Positions 48,841 to 58,776 of a stretch of 64,000 bases of DNA are shown here, in pieces. The position numbers and the translations under genes are program-made. Source of the DNA: Saccharospirillum alexandrii (GTDB taxonomy: Bacteria > Pseudomonadota > Gammaproteobacteria > Pseudomonadales > Natronospirillaceae); contig NZ_RCIP01000001.1 of the NCBI RefSeq assembly GCF_004000275.1, positions 612,749 to 676,748 on the forward strand. The letters are read 5' to 3'. The notes beneath the pieces are model-generated. The model was not told the DNA's origin and did no database searches. It saw nothing but the letters and a program-made list of their open reading frames with translations. Position 1 is the first letter of the stretch. Each line of letters opens with the position of its first letter.

Positions 48841-49331
48841 CAGACACTCAGCCAACATCGACATCGGTCCTATTCGTATGCCTGGGTAATATTTGCCGTT
48901 CTCCTACGGCCCAGGCGGTGTTTGAAGCCCGGCTGGCTGACTCGCCACTGGCAGCAGACGTCGAGGTCGATTCAGCTGGCACGGCGGCCTATCACCTTGG
49001 CAAAGCACCCGATCCGAGAAGTCAGGCTGCGGCGCGCGCGCGAGGCTACAAACTGGATCACCTGAGAGCCCGACAAGTCACCCCTGAAGACTTTCATCGG
49101 TTTGATTACATTCTGGCGATGGATTCCGATAATTTAATCAACCTGAACGCAATGGCCCCCGAGTCCCATCGGGCAACCGTGGCATTATTTTTGGATTTTG
49201 CGGCGGTTACCGAACTGCGGGACGTTCCCGACCCCTATTTTGGTGGCGACGAGGGTTTTGCAACGGTGCTGGACCTGTGTGAACAAGCCAGCCACGGTTT
49301 GTTGACGCACCTGCAGACTGCCACACGATGA
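48837..49331 (+). CDS. Low-molecular-weight protein tyrosine phosphatase
   Basis: 164 residues. P-loop VCLGNICRSPTA with the nucleophilic cysteine and arginine, then DPYFGGDEGF with the general-acid aspartate. Overlaps kdsB and murB starts by four bases each (ATGA). It may act on a bacterial tyrosine kinase or small phosphoesters; no kinase is adjacent. Confidence 0.92.
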   Translation: MTDTQPTSTSVLFVCLGNICRSPTAQAVFEARLADSPLAADVEVDSAGTAAYHLGKAPDPRSQAAARARGYKLDHLRARQVTPEDFHRFDYILAMDSDNLINLNAMAPESHRATVALFLDFAAVTELRDVPDPYFGGDEGFATVLDLCEQASHGLLTHLQTATR

Positions 49332-50341
49332 CGATCGATCCACTGCCTCAGGTAGACCTCTCAGCCGCCAATACCCTGGCTGTTCCGTCAACGGCCGCCT
49401 GGTGCGCAGAACTCACCGACCCCCGGGATTTGCCGGCGCTGGTGCGCTGGGCAAGCGCCCGGGGTATGGCCATTCGAGCTCTGGGTGGCGGAAGCAACTT
49501 GGTGCTGAACGAGCAGGTCAGTGGACTGACGGTCAAGGTCGCCATTCGCGGTAAGACTCGGGTTGAGACTGAATCTGACCGCCAACGCTGGCGTTTGGGG
49601 GCAGGGGAGTCCTGGCATCAGACCGTCGTTGATCTGGTGGCACAGGGCGGTTCCGGTATTGAAAACCTGGCGCTGATTCCAGGTACCGTTGGGGCTGCGC
49701 CGGTTCAGAATATTGGCGCCTATGGTGTTGAACTGGCGGACTGTCTGTACCGGGTTGAGGCCTACGATATTCTCGAGGAACGCTGGCGATATTTCACCCG
49801 GGAGGCCTGTCAGTTTGGTTATCGGGACAGTGTGTTCAAACAATTGGAGAATCGATTCATCATCACGGCGGTCGAGCTAGAGTTGAGTCGAACTTTTGTG
49901 CCGAAATTGTCCTACGGCCCATTGCAGGCATTGGCAACGAAGCCTGATCTGAACGCACAGGACGTGATGGAAGCGGTTATTGCGATTCGACAGTCACGCC
50001 TGCCAGACCCCAACCACCTTCCGAATGCAGGCAGCTTTTTCAAGAACCCCGTTATTTCTTTCGAGCAATATGAAGCGTTGTTGGTTCAACACGATGATTT
50101 GGTGGTTTATGAACAACCAGAAGGCTGGAAACTGGCCGCTGGCTGGTTGATCGATCAGTGTGGGCTGCGCGGACGACACAATGACGATGGCGTGGGCTGT
50201 TACGAACGCCAGGCCCTGGTGCTGGTCAACCCAAATCGGGCAGCAGCGTCATCCATACTGGATTGGCAAGCCCATGTTCAGGATGCCGTGTTTGAACGAT
50301 TCCAGGTTCTGCTCGAACCCGAACCACGTTTTTGGACCTGA
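49328..50341 (+). CDS. murB: UDP-N-acetylenolpyruvoylglucosamine reductase
   Basis: 337 residues, type I (E. coli-like). FAD enzyme making UDP-MurNAc. Seen: ALGGGSNLVL (FAD), PGTVGAAPVQNIGAYGVE, YRDSVFK, the catalytic serine in NAGSFFKNP, and a C-terminal domain absent from type II. Ends in a shared terminator opposite rne. Confidence 0.96.
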   Translation: MTIDPLPQVDLSAANTLAVPSTAAWCAELTDPRDLPALVRWASARGMAIRALGGGSNLVLNEQVSGLTVKVAIRGKTRVETESDRQRWRLGAGESWHQTVVDLVAQGGSGIENLALIPGTVGAAPVQNIGAYGVELADCLYRVEAYDILEERWRYFTREACQFGYRDSVFKQLENRFIITAVELELSRTFVPKLSYGPLQALATKPDLNAQDVMEAVIAIRQSRLPDPNHLPNAGSFFKNPVISFEQYEALLVQHDDLVVYEQPEGWKLAAGWLIDQCGLRGRHNDDGVGCYERQALVLVNPNRAAASSILDWQAHVQDAVFERFQVLLEPEPRFWT

Positions 50342-50357
50342 AGCCTTTGCAGGAAAC

Positions 50358-50397
50358 ACCCATAAAAAAACCGGCCGAAGCCGGTTTTTTTATGGGT
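50358..50397. terminator. Bidirectional terminator between murB and rne
   Basis: A perfect 18-bp inverted repeat (ACCCAT, seven A, CCGGC; loop CGAA; mirrored) with A-tract and U-tract inside the arms. It terminates both convergent genes. Confidence 0.95.
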
Positions 50398-50407
50398 AAG
50401 ACAAGGG

Positions 50408-53400
50408 TTACTTGTCTTGCTGTTCAGCCATCTTGCGACGACGCACTTCACGAGGATCGTTCGGTGCCCGGCCGGCTGGCTTGGCGACGTCTTCTTCGCC
50501 ATCCTGAGCGGTGGTTTGCTCAGTTTCCGGGGTCTCGGCGGACTGTACCGAAGCGCTCTGCTGAGGCTCTTCCGTAACTGCTTGCGCCGGTGCGGGCGTT
50601 TCGCCGGATTCAGATTCACCCCGATTAACAGGCTCCGGCACTTCTGGCGCGGTTTCAGTCGATGTTTCAGCAGGCTCAGAGGCTGACGTTTCTTCCACGG
50701 TTGCCGCAGTGGTTGCCTTTGCTTCTACGGTATCGCTGTGTGTTTCAGACTCAGTGTTTTCCGCAGGTGTGTCGACGTTTTCAACAACTCTGGTTTCGGC
50801 AGCGGCTGGTTTAACGTCTGACTCTGCTGAAGGTGACGTTGCAGGGGCAGAATCGGAGGGTTCATCCTGATCGACCGGTTGCGAGGTTGCCGCGTTATCT
50901 TCTGTGTTGATCACTTCGTGCTCAACCCGGGGGTTGGGCGACTCTTCCAGCTTGGACGGCTCGCTGTGTACCTTGTCATTTGACTCGACCGTGCTGGGGG
51001 TGGCATCGGTCTGTGGTGCATCAGTGTTGGGTGTCGTCTCAGCCGTCGACTCAGTCGACGCAGCCGCTTCATCGGCTCTTACCTTAGCAGCGGCACGCGC
51101 ATCATCAGCCGACTTGGTGCTGATCATCTCAATGACGGTTTGGATGTCGCTGATGATTTCACCGGGTTTTTCCGGGTTGGGCCGCTTGCTGGCGTTTTTG
51201 CTGATGCCCCGAACCTGACGGTTCTTGCCGACTTCGGCCAGAGGCACGCGTCCGGTGCTGTCGTCTCGTTCTTCACGACGCTTCATTTGCGGCTGGCGCG
51301 GCCGGCGATCATTCTGGTTCTCGGTCGAATCTGCCCCGTTTTGTGCCGATGGAGCAGAGTCTTTTACCGGTTGCTTGGTTTCTTTTGTGCTGGCGTCAGG
51401 TGTTGCCACCGCATCACGGTCACGCGATCCACGACCCGCATTGCGGCCATTGCCTCGCGAAGCACCGTCACGGTTCGAATCCCGGTTGCTGGTGCCACTG
51501 TCACGATTGCTGTCGCGAGTGTTATCTCGACCCGACTCCCGGCTGCTATCACGATTACGGTTGCGGTTGTTCCGGTTAGGGCTGCGACGGTTGCCGCGGT
51601 TGTCATCGCGCTGGCGCGAACGGTTGTCCGGTTTGCGTTCGGTCGCTGGCTTTTCCTGTTTTTGGGCTTCATCGTCGGATCCCAGCAACTGGCTTACCCA
51701 GCCACCCAGTCGGGAAAACAGACCTTTGCCCTCAGTGCGGCGCTTTTCCACCGTTGATTCTGCGGCCGCGCGGGCAGGCTTGGCCGGAGCTTCGCTGCTG
51801 GCTTCCGGTGCAGACGGCGGTACCGGCGCACGCGGCGTTACCTGCAGGCTGGAAATGGCGGCTTCCTGGGGCTTGGTTTGCGCTTCCAGAACCGTTTCGG
51901 TTTCAGACGGTTTTTCTTCCAGTTTCAAGGCGTAGCTGGGCTCGGCGTTGACCAGCGTTTCGTCATCGTCACGCAGACGCACGACTTCATAGTGCGGAGT
52001 TTCCATTTGCGTGTTGGGCACAATCAGAACGTGAACTTTCTGACGACGCTCGACATCGAAGATGGCTTCCCGTTTTTCATTCAACAGGAAGGTAGCCACG
52101 GTCAACGGTACAATGGCACGAATCTGAGCGGTGCGCTCTTTCAGTGATTCTTCTTCGATCAGTCGCAGTATGGCCAGTGACAGTGATTTCACATCGCGAA
52201 TAATGCCGTGGCCATTACAACGTGGGCACACAATACCGCTGGTTTCGCCCAGTGAAGGACGCAGTCTTTGCCGGGACATTTCCAGCAGACCAAAACGGGA
52301 CAGTCGGCCTACCTGAACACGGGCACGGTCGGGGGAGGTAGCATCCTTGATGCGCGCTTCCACTTCACGCTGATGCTTGGACTGGTTCATGTCGATGAAG
52401 TCGATCACCACCAGGCCGCCCATGTCACGCAAGCGCAACTGACGGGCAATTTCTTCGGCCGCTTCCAGATTGGTGTGGAAGGCCGTTTCTTCGATATCAA
52501 CGCCTTTGGTCGAGCGACTTGAGTTGATGTCGATCGAGACCAGAGCTTCGGTCGGGTCGATAACGATCGAGCCGCCACTGGGCAGCTTTACTTCGCGCTG
52601 AAAGGCGCTTTCGATCTGCGCTTCAATCTGGTAGCGGTTGAACAGCGGCACCGGGTCTTCGTAGAGCTTCAGTTTGCTCTGATAATTCGGCATCACTTTC
52701 TGCACGAAATCCAGTGCGTACTGGTAGGCATCTTTGCTGTCGATTAATACTTCGCCGATGTCCTGACGCAGGTAATCGCGGATCGCACGCAGAATGACGT
52801 TGCTTTCCTGCAGGATCAGGAAGGGTGCAGAACGGCCTTCGGACGCTTGTTTGATGGAATCCCACAGTTGGATCAGGTAGTCGAGGTCCCATTGCAATTC
52901 TTCGGCACTGCGCCCAATACCGGCAGTACGGACAATGCAGCCCATGCCATCGGGAATGGTCACGCCCTGCAGGGCTTCACGAATCTGGGCGCGCTCATCA
53001 CCTTCAATGCGACGCGAGATACCACCAGCGCGCGGGTTGTTGGGCATCAGCACCAGATAACGACCGGCCAGGCTGACCATAGTAGTCAGAGCAGCGCCCT
53101 TATTGCCGCGCTCTTCCTTGTCGACCTGCACAATGACTTCGGTGCCTTCTTTGACCAGCTCGCGGATGTTCGCACGAGAGGACATGTTGGCATCGACAAA
53201 GTATTCGCGGGCGATTTCTTTCAGAGGGAGAAAGCCGTGGCGTTCGGCGCCAAAATCGACAAAAGCTGCTTCAAGGCTGGGTTCTACGCGGGTGATTTTG
53301 CCTTTGTAGATGTTGGCTTTCTTTTGCTCGCGAAAGCCAGTTTCAATATCCAGGTCATAGAGTTTCTGGCCATCGACCAGGGCAACCCTCAATTCTTCTG

Positions 53401-53431
53401 ACTGGGTTGCATTGATTAACATTCTTTTCAT
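50408..53431 (-). CDS. rne: Ribonuclease E
   Basis: 1007 residues. Endonuclease and degradosome scaffold for mRNA decay and rRNA/tRNA processing. N-terminal half: S1 domain (about 36-120), 5' sensor, DNase I-like catalytic site with aspartates in VSIDINSS and VVIDFIDM, and zinc-link CPRCNGHG. C-terminal half (from about 530): long disordered scaffold, with an Arg/Asn/Ser/Asp-rich stretch made of NRDS-type repeats (nucleotides about 51440-51640), then acidic Ala/Glu/Thr-rich tail. [13 protein letters not shown]-like N-terminus fixes ATG 53431 over a longer frame; no strong ribosome site. Confidence 0.96.
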   Translation of the reverse strand: MKRMLINATQSEELRVALVDGQKLYDLDIETGFREQKKANIYKGKITRVEPSLEAAFVDFGAERHGFLPLKEIAREYFVDANMSSRANIRELVKEGTEVIVQVDKEERGNKGAALTTMVSLAGRYLVLMPNNPRAGGISRRIEGDERAQIREALQGVTIPDGMGCIVRTAGIGRSAEELQWDLDYLIQLWDSIKQASEGRSAPFLILQESNVILRAIRDYLRQDIGEVLIDSKDAYQYALDFVQKVMPNYQSKLKLYEDPVPLFNRYQIEAQIESAFQREVKLPSGGSIVIDPTEALVSIDINSSRSTKGVDIEETAFHTNLEAAEEIARQLRLRDMGGLVVIDFIDMNQSKHQREVEARIKDATSPDRARVQVGRLSRFGLLEMSRQRLRPSLGETSGIVCPRCNGHGIIRDVKSLSLAILRLIEEESLKERTAQIRAIVPLTVATFLLNEKREAIFDVERRQKVHVLIVPNTQMETPHYEVVRLRDDDETLVNAEPSYALKLEEKPSETETVLEAQTKPQEAAISSLQVTPRAPVPPSAPEASSEAPAKPARAAAESTVEKRRTEGKGLFSRLGGWVSQLLGSDDEAQKQEKPATERKPDNRSRQRDDNRGNRRSPNRNNRNRNRDSSRESGRDNTRDSNRDSGTSNRDSNRDGASRGNGRNAGRGSRDRDAVATPDASTKETKQPVKDSAPSAQNGADSTENQNDRRPRQPQMKRREERDDSTGRVPLAEVGKNRQVRGISKNASKRPNPEKPGEIISDIQTVIEMISTKSADDARAAAKVRADEAAASTESTAETTPNTDAPQTDATPSTVESNDKVHSEPSKLEESPNPRVEHEVINTEDNAATSQPVDQDEPSDSAPATSPSAESDVKPAAAETRVVENVDTPAENTESETHSDTVEAKATTAATVEETSASEPAETSTETAPEVPEPVNRGESESGETPAPAQAVTEEPQQSASVQSAETPETEQTTAQDGEEDVAKPAGRAPNDPREVRRRKMAEQQDK

Positions 53432-54032
53432 TGAGGAACGATACTCTGTAGTAAAGCATGGGTGACAGAGCAGCAAGGGCAGGGATACAGGCGGGCGAAC
53501 ACCGATAGAAATCGGTAACACACAGGTCGGTGCAGGCGACAACGCCAGCACAGTGGATCGGTGTTTTCCATTAACAATGGGGAAACGGACAGAGTCTTAT
53601 GGGGATGCCTGCTCTATTTAGAAGCACTTGCGCGTTTGTGGTGAAGTGCTTTCTTCCATATGACCCCATCGTCATACGCTGTTTCAAACTGTACTTGCTG
53701 CCCAACCGATTCTTGAGTTGCACGTAACGTCGGCGCAACAGGTTGGGGGGTCTGCCCCTTGCCGCCTGTGTGGTCTCTGGGCGGTAGGAAGATCAGAATC
53801 CCAGCGAGTAACAGTGTAGCAGTAGAGTCCCGGTTGAACAATCACTTAGCGGAGCGGGCGGTATGGCCCGCCCGGTAGCGTCGCGAAGCCTCCTTTCATG
53901 GAGCGACTGCTGGTACAATGACACCGGTAACTTGCCTTTCCATGGCAAGCACCTCATTACCGTTAGTGCTGTTACAGCAAGTTGCTTGCTACAAGGCAAT
54001 AAAGGTAGCGATATTTAAGCCGGGCACCGGTA
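53432..54032. other. Divergent rne-rluC control region
   Basis: 601 bases without a convincing gene. Inverted repeats include AGCAAG-TTG-CTTGCT (53976-53990), CTTGCC/GGCAAG (about 53932-53950) and CGGGC/GCCCG (about 53855-53872). A long structured rne leader would fit the autoregulated rne 5' UTR of enterobacteria, which is an inference. A weak 75-codon open frame on the minus strand starts with TTG and is not supported. Confidence 0.5.
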
Positions 54033-55007
54033 TTGGCAAAGCAGGGCATTGTGGCAAACGTCGAACTGTATGAAGTTGAAGAAGACCGGGCCGGTCAGCG
54101 CATCGATAACTTTTTGATCGGTCATTGGAAGTCAGTGCCCAAGAGCCGGGTTTACCGGGTGTTGCGCAAGGGTGAGGTCCGGGTTAATGGCAAGCGGGTG
54201 AAGCCTGAGTATCGCCTTGAAGGCGGGGATACGGTGCGTATCCCTCCGGTCCGCATTGCTGAAAAGCCGGTCAATACGGCGGTTCCGAGCCAGGCACTGC
54301 GCCACCAGCTTGATAAAGCCATCCTGTATGAGGATGATGTGCTGGTTGCCCTCAACAAACCTCATGGCCTGGCTGTTCACGGTGGGTCGGGTATTTCATT
54401 GGGGCTGATTGAGTCGTATCGGATCATCCGGCCAGAATTGAAATTTGTTGAACTGGTTCACCGGCTCGACCGGGATACTTCAGGTGTGGTACTGATCGCC
54501 AAGAAACGCTCCGCCCTGAAAGCGCTGCAAGACGTTTTCAGGCATAAAACAGACGTAAAAAAGGTGTATTGGTGTCTGGTGCACGGGCACTGGCCTGAAG
54601 AGCAGCGCTTTGTTGATGTACCCTTGCGCAAAAACGAGGCTCAGGGCGGCGAGCGTATGGTCAGCGTCGCGCCGGATGGAAAGCCCTCCCAGACCCGGTT
54701 CAGGCTGCTGAAAGCCTTTGAACGCTGCAGTTGGGTGGAAGCGCAGCCGGTGACAGGCAGAACGCATCAGATTCGGGTACATACCCAGTATGCGGGTCAT
54801 CCAATTCTGGGTGATTCCAAGTACCAGTCCAGCCGGGCTGAAGCGGTCGCCCGGGATTTAGGGCTGGGCCGGCTGTTTCTGCATGCAGCACAACTGACCG
54901 TGCCGCACCCCGTGACGGGCGAACTGCTGACCCTGACGGCACCACTTGATCCAGCGCTAGAGCGTCTGCTGACCGCTCTGGCCAATAAAACGCGCGATCT
55001 CAACTAA
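54033..55007 (+). CDS. rluC: 23S rRNA pseudouridine synthase RluC (955/2504/2580)
   Basis: 324 residues. N-terminal S4 RNA-binding domain (about 18-80; KSRVYRVLRKGEVRVNGKRV) and RluA-type catalytic domain with aspartate in HRLDRDTSGVVLIAK, followed by GRTHQIRVHTQYAGHPILGD. RluD is the near alternative, but position beside rne matches RluC. Start uncertain: TTG 54033 or GTG 54051, neither with a strong ribosome site. Confidence 0.92.
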   Translation: MAKQGIVANVELYEVEEDRAGQRIDNFLIGHWKSVPKSRVYRVLRKGEVRVNGKRVKPEYRLEGGDTVRIPPVRIAEKPVNTAVPSQALRHQLDKAILYEDDVLVALNKPHGLAVHGGSGISLGLIESYRIIRPELKFVELVHRLDRDTSGVVLIAKKRSALKALQDVFRHKTDVKKVYWCLVHGHWPEEQRFVDVPLRKNEAQGGERMVSVAPDGKPSQTRFRLLKAFERCSWVEAQPVTGRTHQIRVHTQYAGHPILGDSKYQSSRAEAVARDLGLGRLFLHAAQLTVPHPVTGELLTLTAPLDPALERLLTALANKTRDLN

Positions 55008-55050
55008 CACATAACACAGACCTCCCAGTCACTGACAGGAAACTGATTGA

Positions 55051-56040
55051 ATGTTTGGAAAAACTCCGCAGCAGGAATCGTCTGATGATTCCTGGGCTGG
55101 CTCCCGCAAAGAGTGGCAGCTGATCGAAAAGGTGGTGATGGCCAATACCGCCGAGCTGAAGAAACAACGGCGCTGGGGCATCGTGTTCAAGTTGCTCACC
55201 TTTATTTACCTGTTTGCACTGTTGTGGCTGTTTATCAGCAACAGTGACATTGGTGTCGGGGTTCCGGAAAAAACGGGCGGGCACACGGCCATTGTCGATG
55301 TGCGTGGCTTGATCTCACAGAGTGAGCCGGCCAATGCCGATGCAATCGTAACATCGTTGCGCAATGCCATGGATCATGAGGATACCCGGGCCGTTATTGT
55401 CCGCATCAACAGTGGCGGTGGCAGCCCGGTACAATCGGCCTATGTTTACGACGAAATTCAGCGCCTGCGATCATTGCATGAAGACATACCGATACATGCG
55501 GTTATTGCCGATACCGGTGCCAGCGGGGCCTATTACATTGCCTCGGCCGCTGAGAACATCTATGCCAACGGTTCCAGCCTGGTGGGCTCAATCGGCGTGA
55601 CAGCTGCCAGTTTTGGTTTTGAAGAACTGATTGAGAAGGTGGGCATCGAACGTCGCTCTTTCGCCTCGGGTGAACACAAAACCTTTCTGGATCCGTTTCA
55701 GCCGGTTGATCCCGAAGAGCGGGCCTTGTTTGAAGCCTTGCTGGATAACGTGCACCAACAGTTCATCAGCGATGTTAAAGAGGGTCGTGGTGACCGGCTG
55801 GTCACTGACAACGACAAGTTGTTCTCCGGACTGGTCTGGACGGGCACCCAGGCGCTGGAGCTCGGCCTGGTCGACGGACTGAAATCAACCTCTGAACTGG
55901 CCCGCGAACTGGGGTACCCCAATACCGTTGATTTCACACTAAGACCTTCACCGCTGCAGCAGTTTGCCCGCAACCTTGGCGTTTCGGTCGCTGAAACCCT
56001 GGTCAAGCTGGGAGCCACCGAGTCCATCGAGCTGCGCTGA
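55051..56040 (+). CDS. sppA: Signal peptide peptidase SppA, 36K type
   Basis: 329 residues, S49 family. One transmembrane helix (about 45-66) after a cytoplasmic N-terminus, then a single peptidase domain facing the periplasm. Catalytic serine in DTGASGAYY and lysine in ASGEHKTF, the Ser-Lys dyad. It degrades cleaved signal peptides. Follows rluC by 43 bases; the HAD phosphatase gene that often sits between them in Pseudomonas is missing. Confidence 0.9.
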   Translation: MFGKTPQQESSDDSWAGSRKEWQLIEKVVMANTAELKKQRRWGIVFKLLTFIYLFALLWLFISNSDIGVGVPEKTGGHTAIVDVRGLISQSEPANADAIVTSLRNAMDHEDTRAVIVRINSGGGSPVQSAYVYDEIQRLRSLHEDIPIHAVIADTGASGAYYIASAAENIYANGSSLVGSIGVTAASFGFEELIEKVGIERRSFASGEHKTFLDPFQPVDPEERALFEALLDNVHQQFISDVKEGRGDRLVTDNDKLFSGLVWTGTQALELGLVDGLKSTSELARELGYPNTVDFTLRPSPLQQFARNLGVSVAETLVKLGATESIELR

Positions 56041-56056
56041 GTGGCGGGCAAGGCTA

Positions 56057-56632
56057 TCAGGGCAGGGCAAACCCTGCCTCGCGAAGCTTGGCCGCCAGTG
56101 AAATCAGCGGTAATCCGATCAGGGCGTTGGGGTCGTCGCTCCGGACTGACTGAAACAGGGTAATCCCCAGCGCTTCAACCTTGAAGCTGCCCGCGCAATC
56201 GAACGGGCGCTCCCGGTCGAGGTAACGGTCAATTTCCGCCCGGGTCAGATCCCGGAAAACGACTTCAGTCGTGACCACCCAGGCATCGTCGGAGTAGCCG
56301 GCGAGTGCGACACCACTGTAAAACGTCAGGGATGTGCCTGAACATCGTGTCAGTTGATCGACCGCGCGGGCCAGATTGCCAGGTTTGTCCAGCAGGGTAC
56401 CCCGGTCATCGGCAGCGGTCTGATCACTGCCAATAATCAGATAGCCCGGGTGGGAATCCACCAGGCTGCGGGCCTTGCCCCTAGCCAAGCGCATCGCCAG
56501 ATCAAAAGGCGATTCACCAGGCAGGGGCGTCTCGTCCATGTCGGGCTTAGCCTGTTCGAAGGGCACGTTCAGGCTGGTCAGTCGTTCCGCCCGATACGGT
56601 GATGTTGAGGCCAGCAATACCGGTGGCAACAT
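56057..56632 (-). CDS. Maf-family nucleoside triphosphate pyrophosphatase (YceF type)
   Basis: 191 residues. ASTSPYRAERL is the phosphate loop, IGSDQTA carries the catalytic aspartate, and DKPGNLARA follows. YceF-type Maf proteins hydrolyse m7GTP and related modified nucleotides. AAGGAG precedes ATG 56632; a longer frame is not supported. Convergent with sppA and divergent from yceD. Confidence 0.9.
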   Translation of the reverse strand: MLPPVLLASTSPYRAERLTSLNVPFEQAKPDMDETPLPGESPFDLAMRLARGKARSLVDSHPGYLIIGSDQTAADDRGTLLDKPGNLARAVDQLTRCSGTSLTFYSGVALAGYSDDAWVVTTEVVFRDLTRAEIDRYLDRERPFDCAGSFKVEALGITLFQSVRSDDPNALIGLPLISLAAKLREAGFALP

Positions 56633-56763
56633 GGTTGTGCTCCTTAAAGGTCGGGGTGGTTTGTGTGAATTGGGTAGCCAATGCCTCACAGCCTACTGTT
56701 TATCGGCCATTTGAGCCAAAAAGCCTTTGACTTGAACGGTCTCATCCGTATCATACCGCGCCT

Positions 56764-57291
56764 ATGTCGAAATCCGAGCTCCCAGAACGCGTTGATGCCT
56801 ATAAGTTGGCAGATCAAGGCCCCCAGAATCTTGAGGGTGTTGTGCCGTCAACCCGGTTGTCACGTCTGACGGATGTGGTGCTCAGTCAGGATGCCGAGTT
56901 TAAAGCCGCTTTAAACTTTAATCGTGACGCCGAGCAGCGCCGCATGGTCACAGGCGATGTGTCTGGGAAGGTTGTACTCGAATGTCAGCGGTGCTTGCAG
57001 CCAGTATCGGTGGCACTCGACGGTCACTTTACCATGGCCGTGGTGTACAACGATGAAATGGCAAAAGCGTTGCCTGCAGATATCGACCCGCTGATGTTGC
57101 TGCCAGACGAACCTCTGGTGGTCGCGGAACTGGTCGAAGACGAGTTGTTACTGTGCTTGCCAATGCATGCGATGCATGACGAAGGCGAGTGTCAGATACA
57201 GACTGAATTTAAACCGGATGACGCCGGGGTTGAAGAAACACCGGTGAAAGACAATCCGTTTAAGGTACTGGAATCTCTGAAGAGATCCTGA
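56764..57291 (+). CDS. yceD: YceD/DUF177 family protein
   Basis: 175 residues. DUF177 marks: VLECQRCLQPV (a CxxC pair) and the C-terminal DELLLCLPMHAMHDEGEC, often ending in metal-like cysteines. In plants and bacteria DUF177 is linked to 23S rRNA accumulation, and the gene is nearly always upstream of rpmF. Start of the yceD-rpmF-plsX-fab operon. Confidence 0.92.
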   Translation: MSKSELPERVDAYKLADQGPQNLEGVVPSTRLSRLTDVVLSQDAEFKAALNFNRDAEQRRMVTGDVSGKVVLECQRCLQPVSVALDGHFTMAVVYNDEMAKALPADIDPLMLLPDEPLVVAELVEDELLLCLPMHAMHDEGECQIQTEFKPDDAGVEETPVKDNPFKVLESLKRS

Positions 57292-57382
57292 CAGTTTCAC
57301 AGTGATGGGTGGCCTGCAACCGGGCCATGCGCACAGCGCCCGTTACTGATATTTTAAGTGTCCTATTTAGGAGGCCCCGGCC

Positions 57383-57565
57383 ATGGCAGTTCAGAAAAGC
57401 AAGAAGACCCGTTCACGTCGCGGAATGCGTCGCTCGCACGATGCATTGACGACAACCGCTTTGTCGGTTGATCCTACCAGCGGTGAAACTCACCGTCGTC
57501 ACCACGTTTCCCCAGATGGCTTTTACAAAGGTCGTAAGGTCGTCGCTGAAGCGGACGTCGAGTAA
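57383..57565 (+). CDS. rpmF: 50S ribosomal protein L32
   Basis: 60 residues. [20 protein letters not shown] is the L32 N-terminus; the protein lacks the zinc cysteines of some L32 forms. AGGAGG lies eight bases ahead of the ATG. Six bases from plsX. Confidence 0.97.
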   Translation: MAVQKSKKTRSRRGMRRSHDALTTTALSVDPTSGETHRRHHVSPDGFYKGRKVVAEADVE

Positions 57566-57571
57566 CACTCA

Positions 57572-58579
57572 ATGGCTGTTCTGGCCATTGATCTAGAGGG
57601 AGGGGATTTCGGCCCCTCCCATTTGCTTCCTGCCTCTATCCGTTTTTTTCAGACCCACCCCCAGCACAGCGGTATTCTGTTCGGCACCTCCAAGCGCCAG
57701 ACTGCCATGCCAGTCCTGCCAGATAATCTTCGTTTTGAATCCTGCACCGGTGCTTTGCCTTCCAATTTGAATCCCGGCCGGTTATTACGTAACGACTACG
57801 GCAGCAGCATAGAGCAGGCGGTTTCTCAGTTGAGCCAGCAACGGTTCGATGCGGTGGTTTCATCGGAACACACCGGCATTTTAATGGCCTTACTGCATCG
57901 TCACGGCCGTGTTCACACGGCTCTGGATCGGCCAGTTCTGGTCAGTTGGGTGCCTACTTCCAAAGACGCGATGCTGATGCTTGATCTGGGCGCTTCGTTT
58001 TCGGCCACGGCGAAACAATTGCTCGGTTTTGCGGCCGTAGGTGTGGCCATTGCCTCGGGGCAACTGGGCCGAAAACCTCGGCTGGCACTGCTCAATCTCG
58101 GCGTGGAGCCCAATAAGGGGCCGCACTCCATTCGCCAGGCGGCGGAGCAACTGGCGCGCTGGCCCGATGTTGACTACCGTGGTTTTGTTGAGGCAGGCGA
58201 TGTCTTTCGCGGAGACCTGGATCTGGTGATTACCGACGGCTTTACCGGGAATGCGGTTATCAAGGCGGCCGAAGGTACGCTGGATCTTACTCTGGGCGCC
58301 ATACGGCAGGCGTTAAGCCGGGATGTGACGGGAAAAATACTTGGGCGATTGTTGCGGCATCGGCTGAGGCCGGTGATGCGACAGCTCGATCCCAGACGTA
58401 GCAATGGGGCGCTGCTCGCGGGTACTGACATGACTCTGATTAAAAGCCATGGCGACGCTACCGGAGCTGCTTTTCAGGCTGCGTTGAACCGGGCCATAGA
58501 GGCCAGTGAAGGTGACTGGTGCCTGTCGATTCAGGCTCAGCTCGATGCATTGTCGGAGCGTGCGGTCACTGGGGTATAA
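57572..58579 (+). CDS. plsX: Phosphate acyltransferase PlsX, divergent
   Basis: 335 residues. PlsX converts acyl-ACP to acyl-phosphate for phospholipid synthesis. GGDFGP, MLDLGAS, NLG-x4-KG and ITDGFTGNAVIKAAEG are recognisable. Several positions differ from the E. coli form: DxMGGDFGP reads DLEGGDFGP, the GNTGA motif reads EHTGI, and DLGANVDC reads DLGASFSA. Overall length and position after rpmF are normal, so it is probably functional but fast evolving. Ribosome site weak; probably coupled to rpmF. Confidence 0.87.
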   Translation: MAVLAIDLEGGDFGPSHLLPASIRFFQTHPQHSGILFGTSKRQTAMPVLPDNLRFESCTGALPSNLNPGRLLRNDYGSSIEQAVSQLSQQRFDAVVSSEHTGILMALLHRHGRVHTALDRPVLVSWVPTSKDAMLMLDLGASFSATAKQLLGFAAVGVAIASGQLGRKPRLALLNLGVEPNKGPHSIRQAAEQLARWPDVDYRGFVEAGDVFRGDLDLVITDGFTGNAVIKAAEGTLDLTLGAIRQALSRDVTGKILGRLLRHRLRPVMRQLDPRRSNGALLAGTDMTLIKSHGDATGAAFQAALNRAIEASEGDWCLSIQAQLDALSERAVTGV

Positions 58580-58776
58580 GGCTTATCAGCCTTTATCTGA
58601 TTTCGTGCGTCAACAATGCCGCTCTAGCTGTTCCCGGAATTCATAAATGTTTTAACAGGGTTCGCCTTTACTGAGCGGTTGTTGCGACCATAATGCACGC
58701 CACTGGGATATTCAGTGAGTCGACCCCTTGGGTCGGGCCGCCAGGCTGAGTCTCTACAACAACAGGAACGTATTGC

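Noticed and set aside
51225-51935. 236-codon plus-strand frame opposite rne
   Set aside because: It is a shadow of the low-complexity Arg/Asp/Ser region of RNase E; its own product is a Ser/Arg-rich repeat with no family features.
53614-53841. 75-codon minus-strand frame upstream of rne with a hydrophobic N-terminus
   Set aside because: It starts with TTG, lacks a ribosome site and lies in the likely rne leader. The hydrophobic stretch alone is not enough support.
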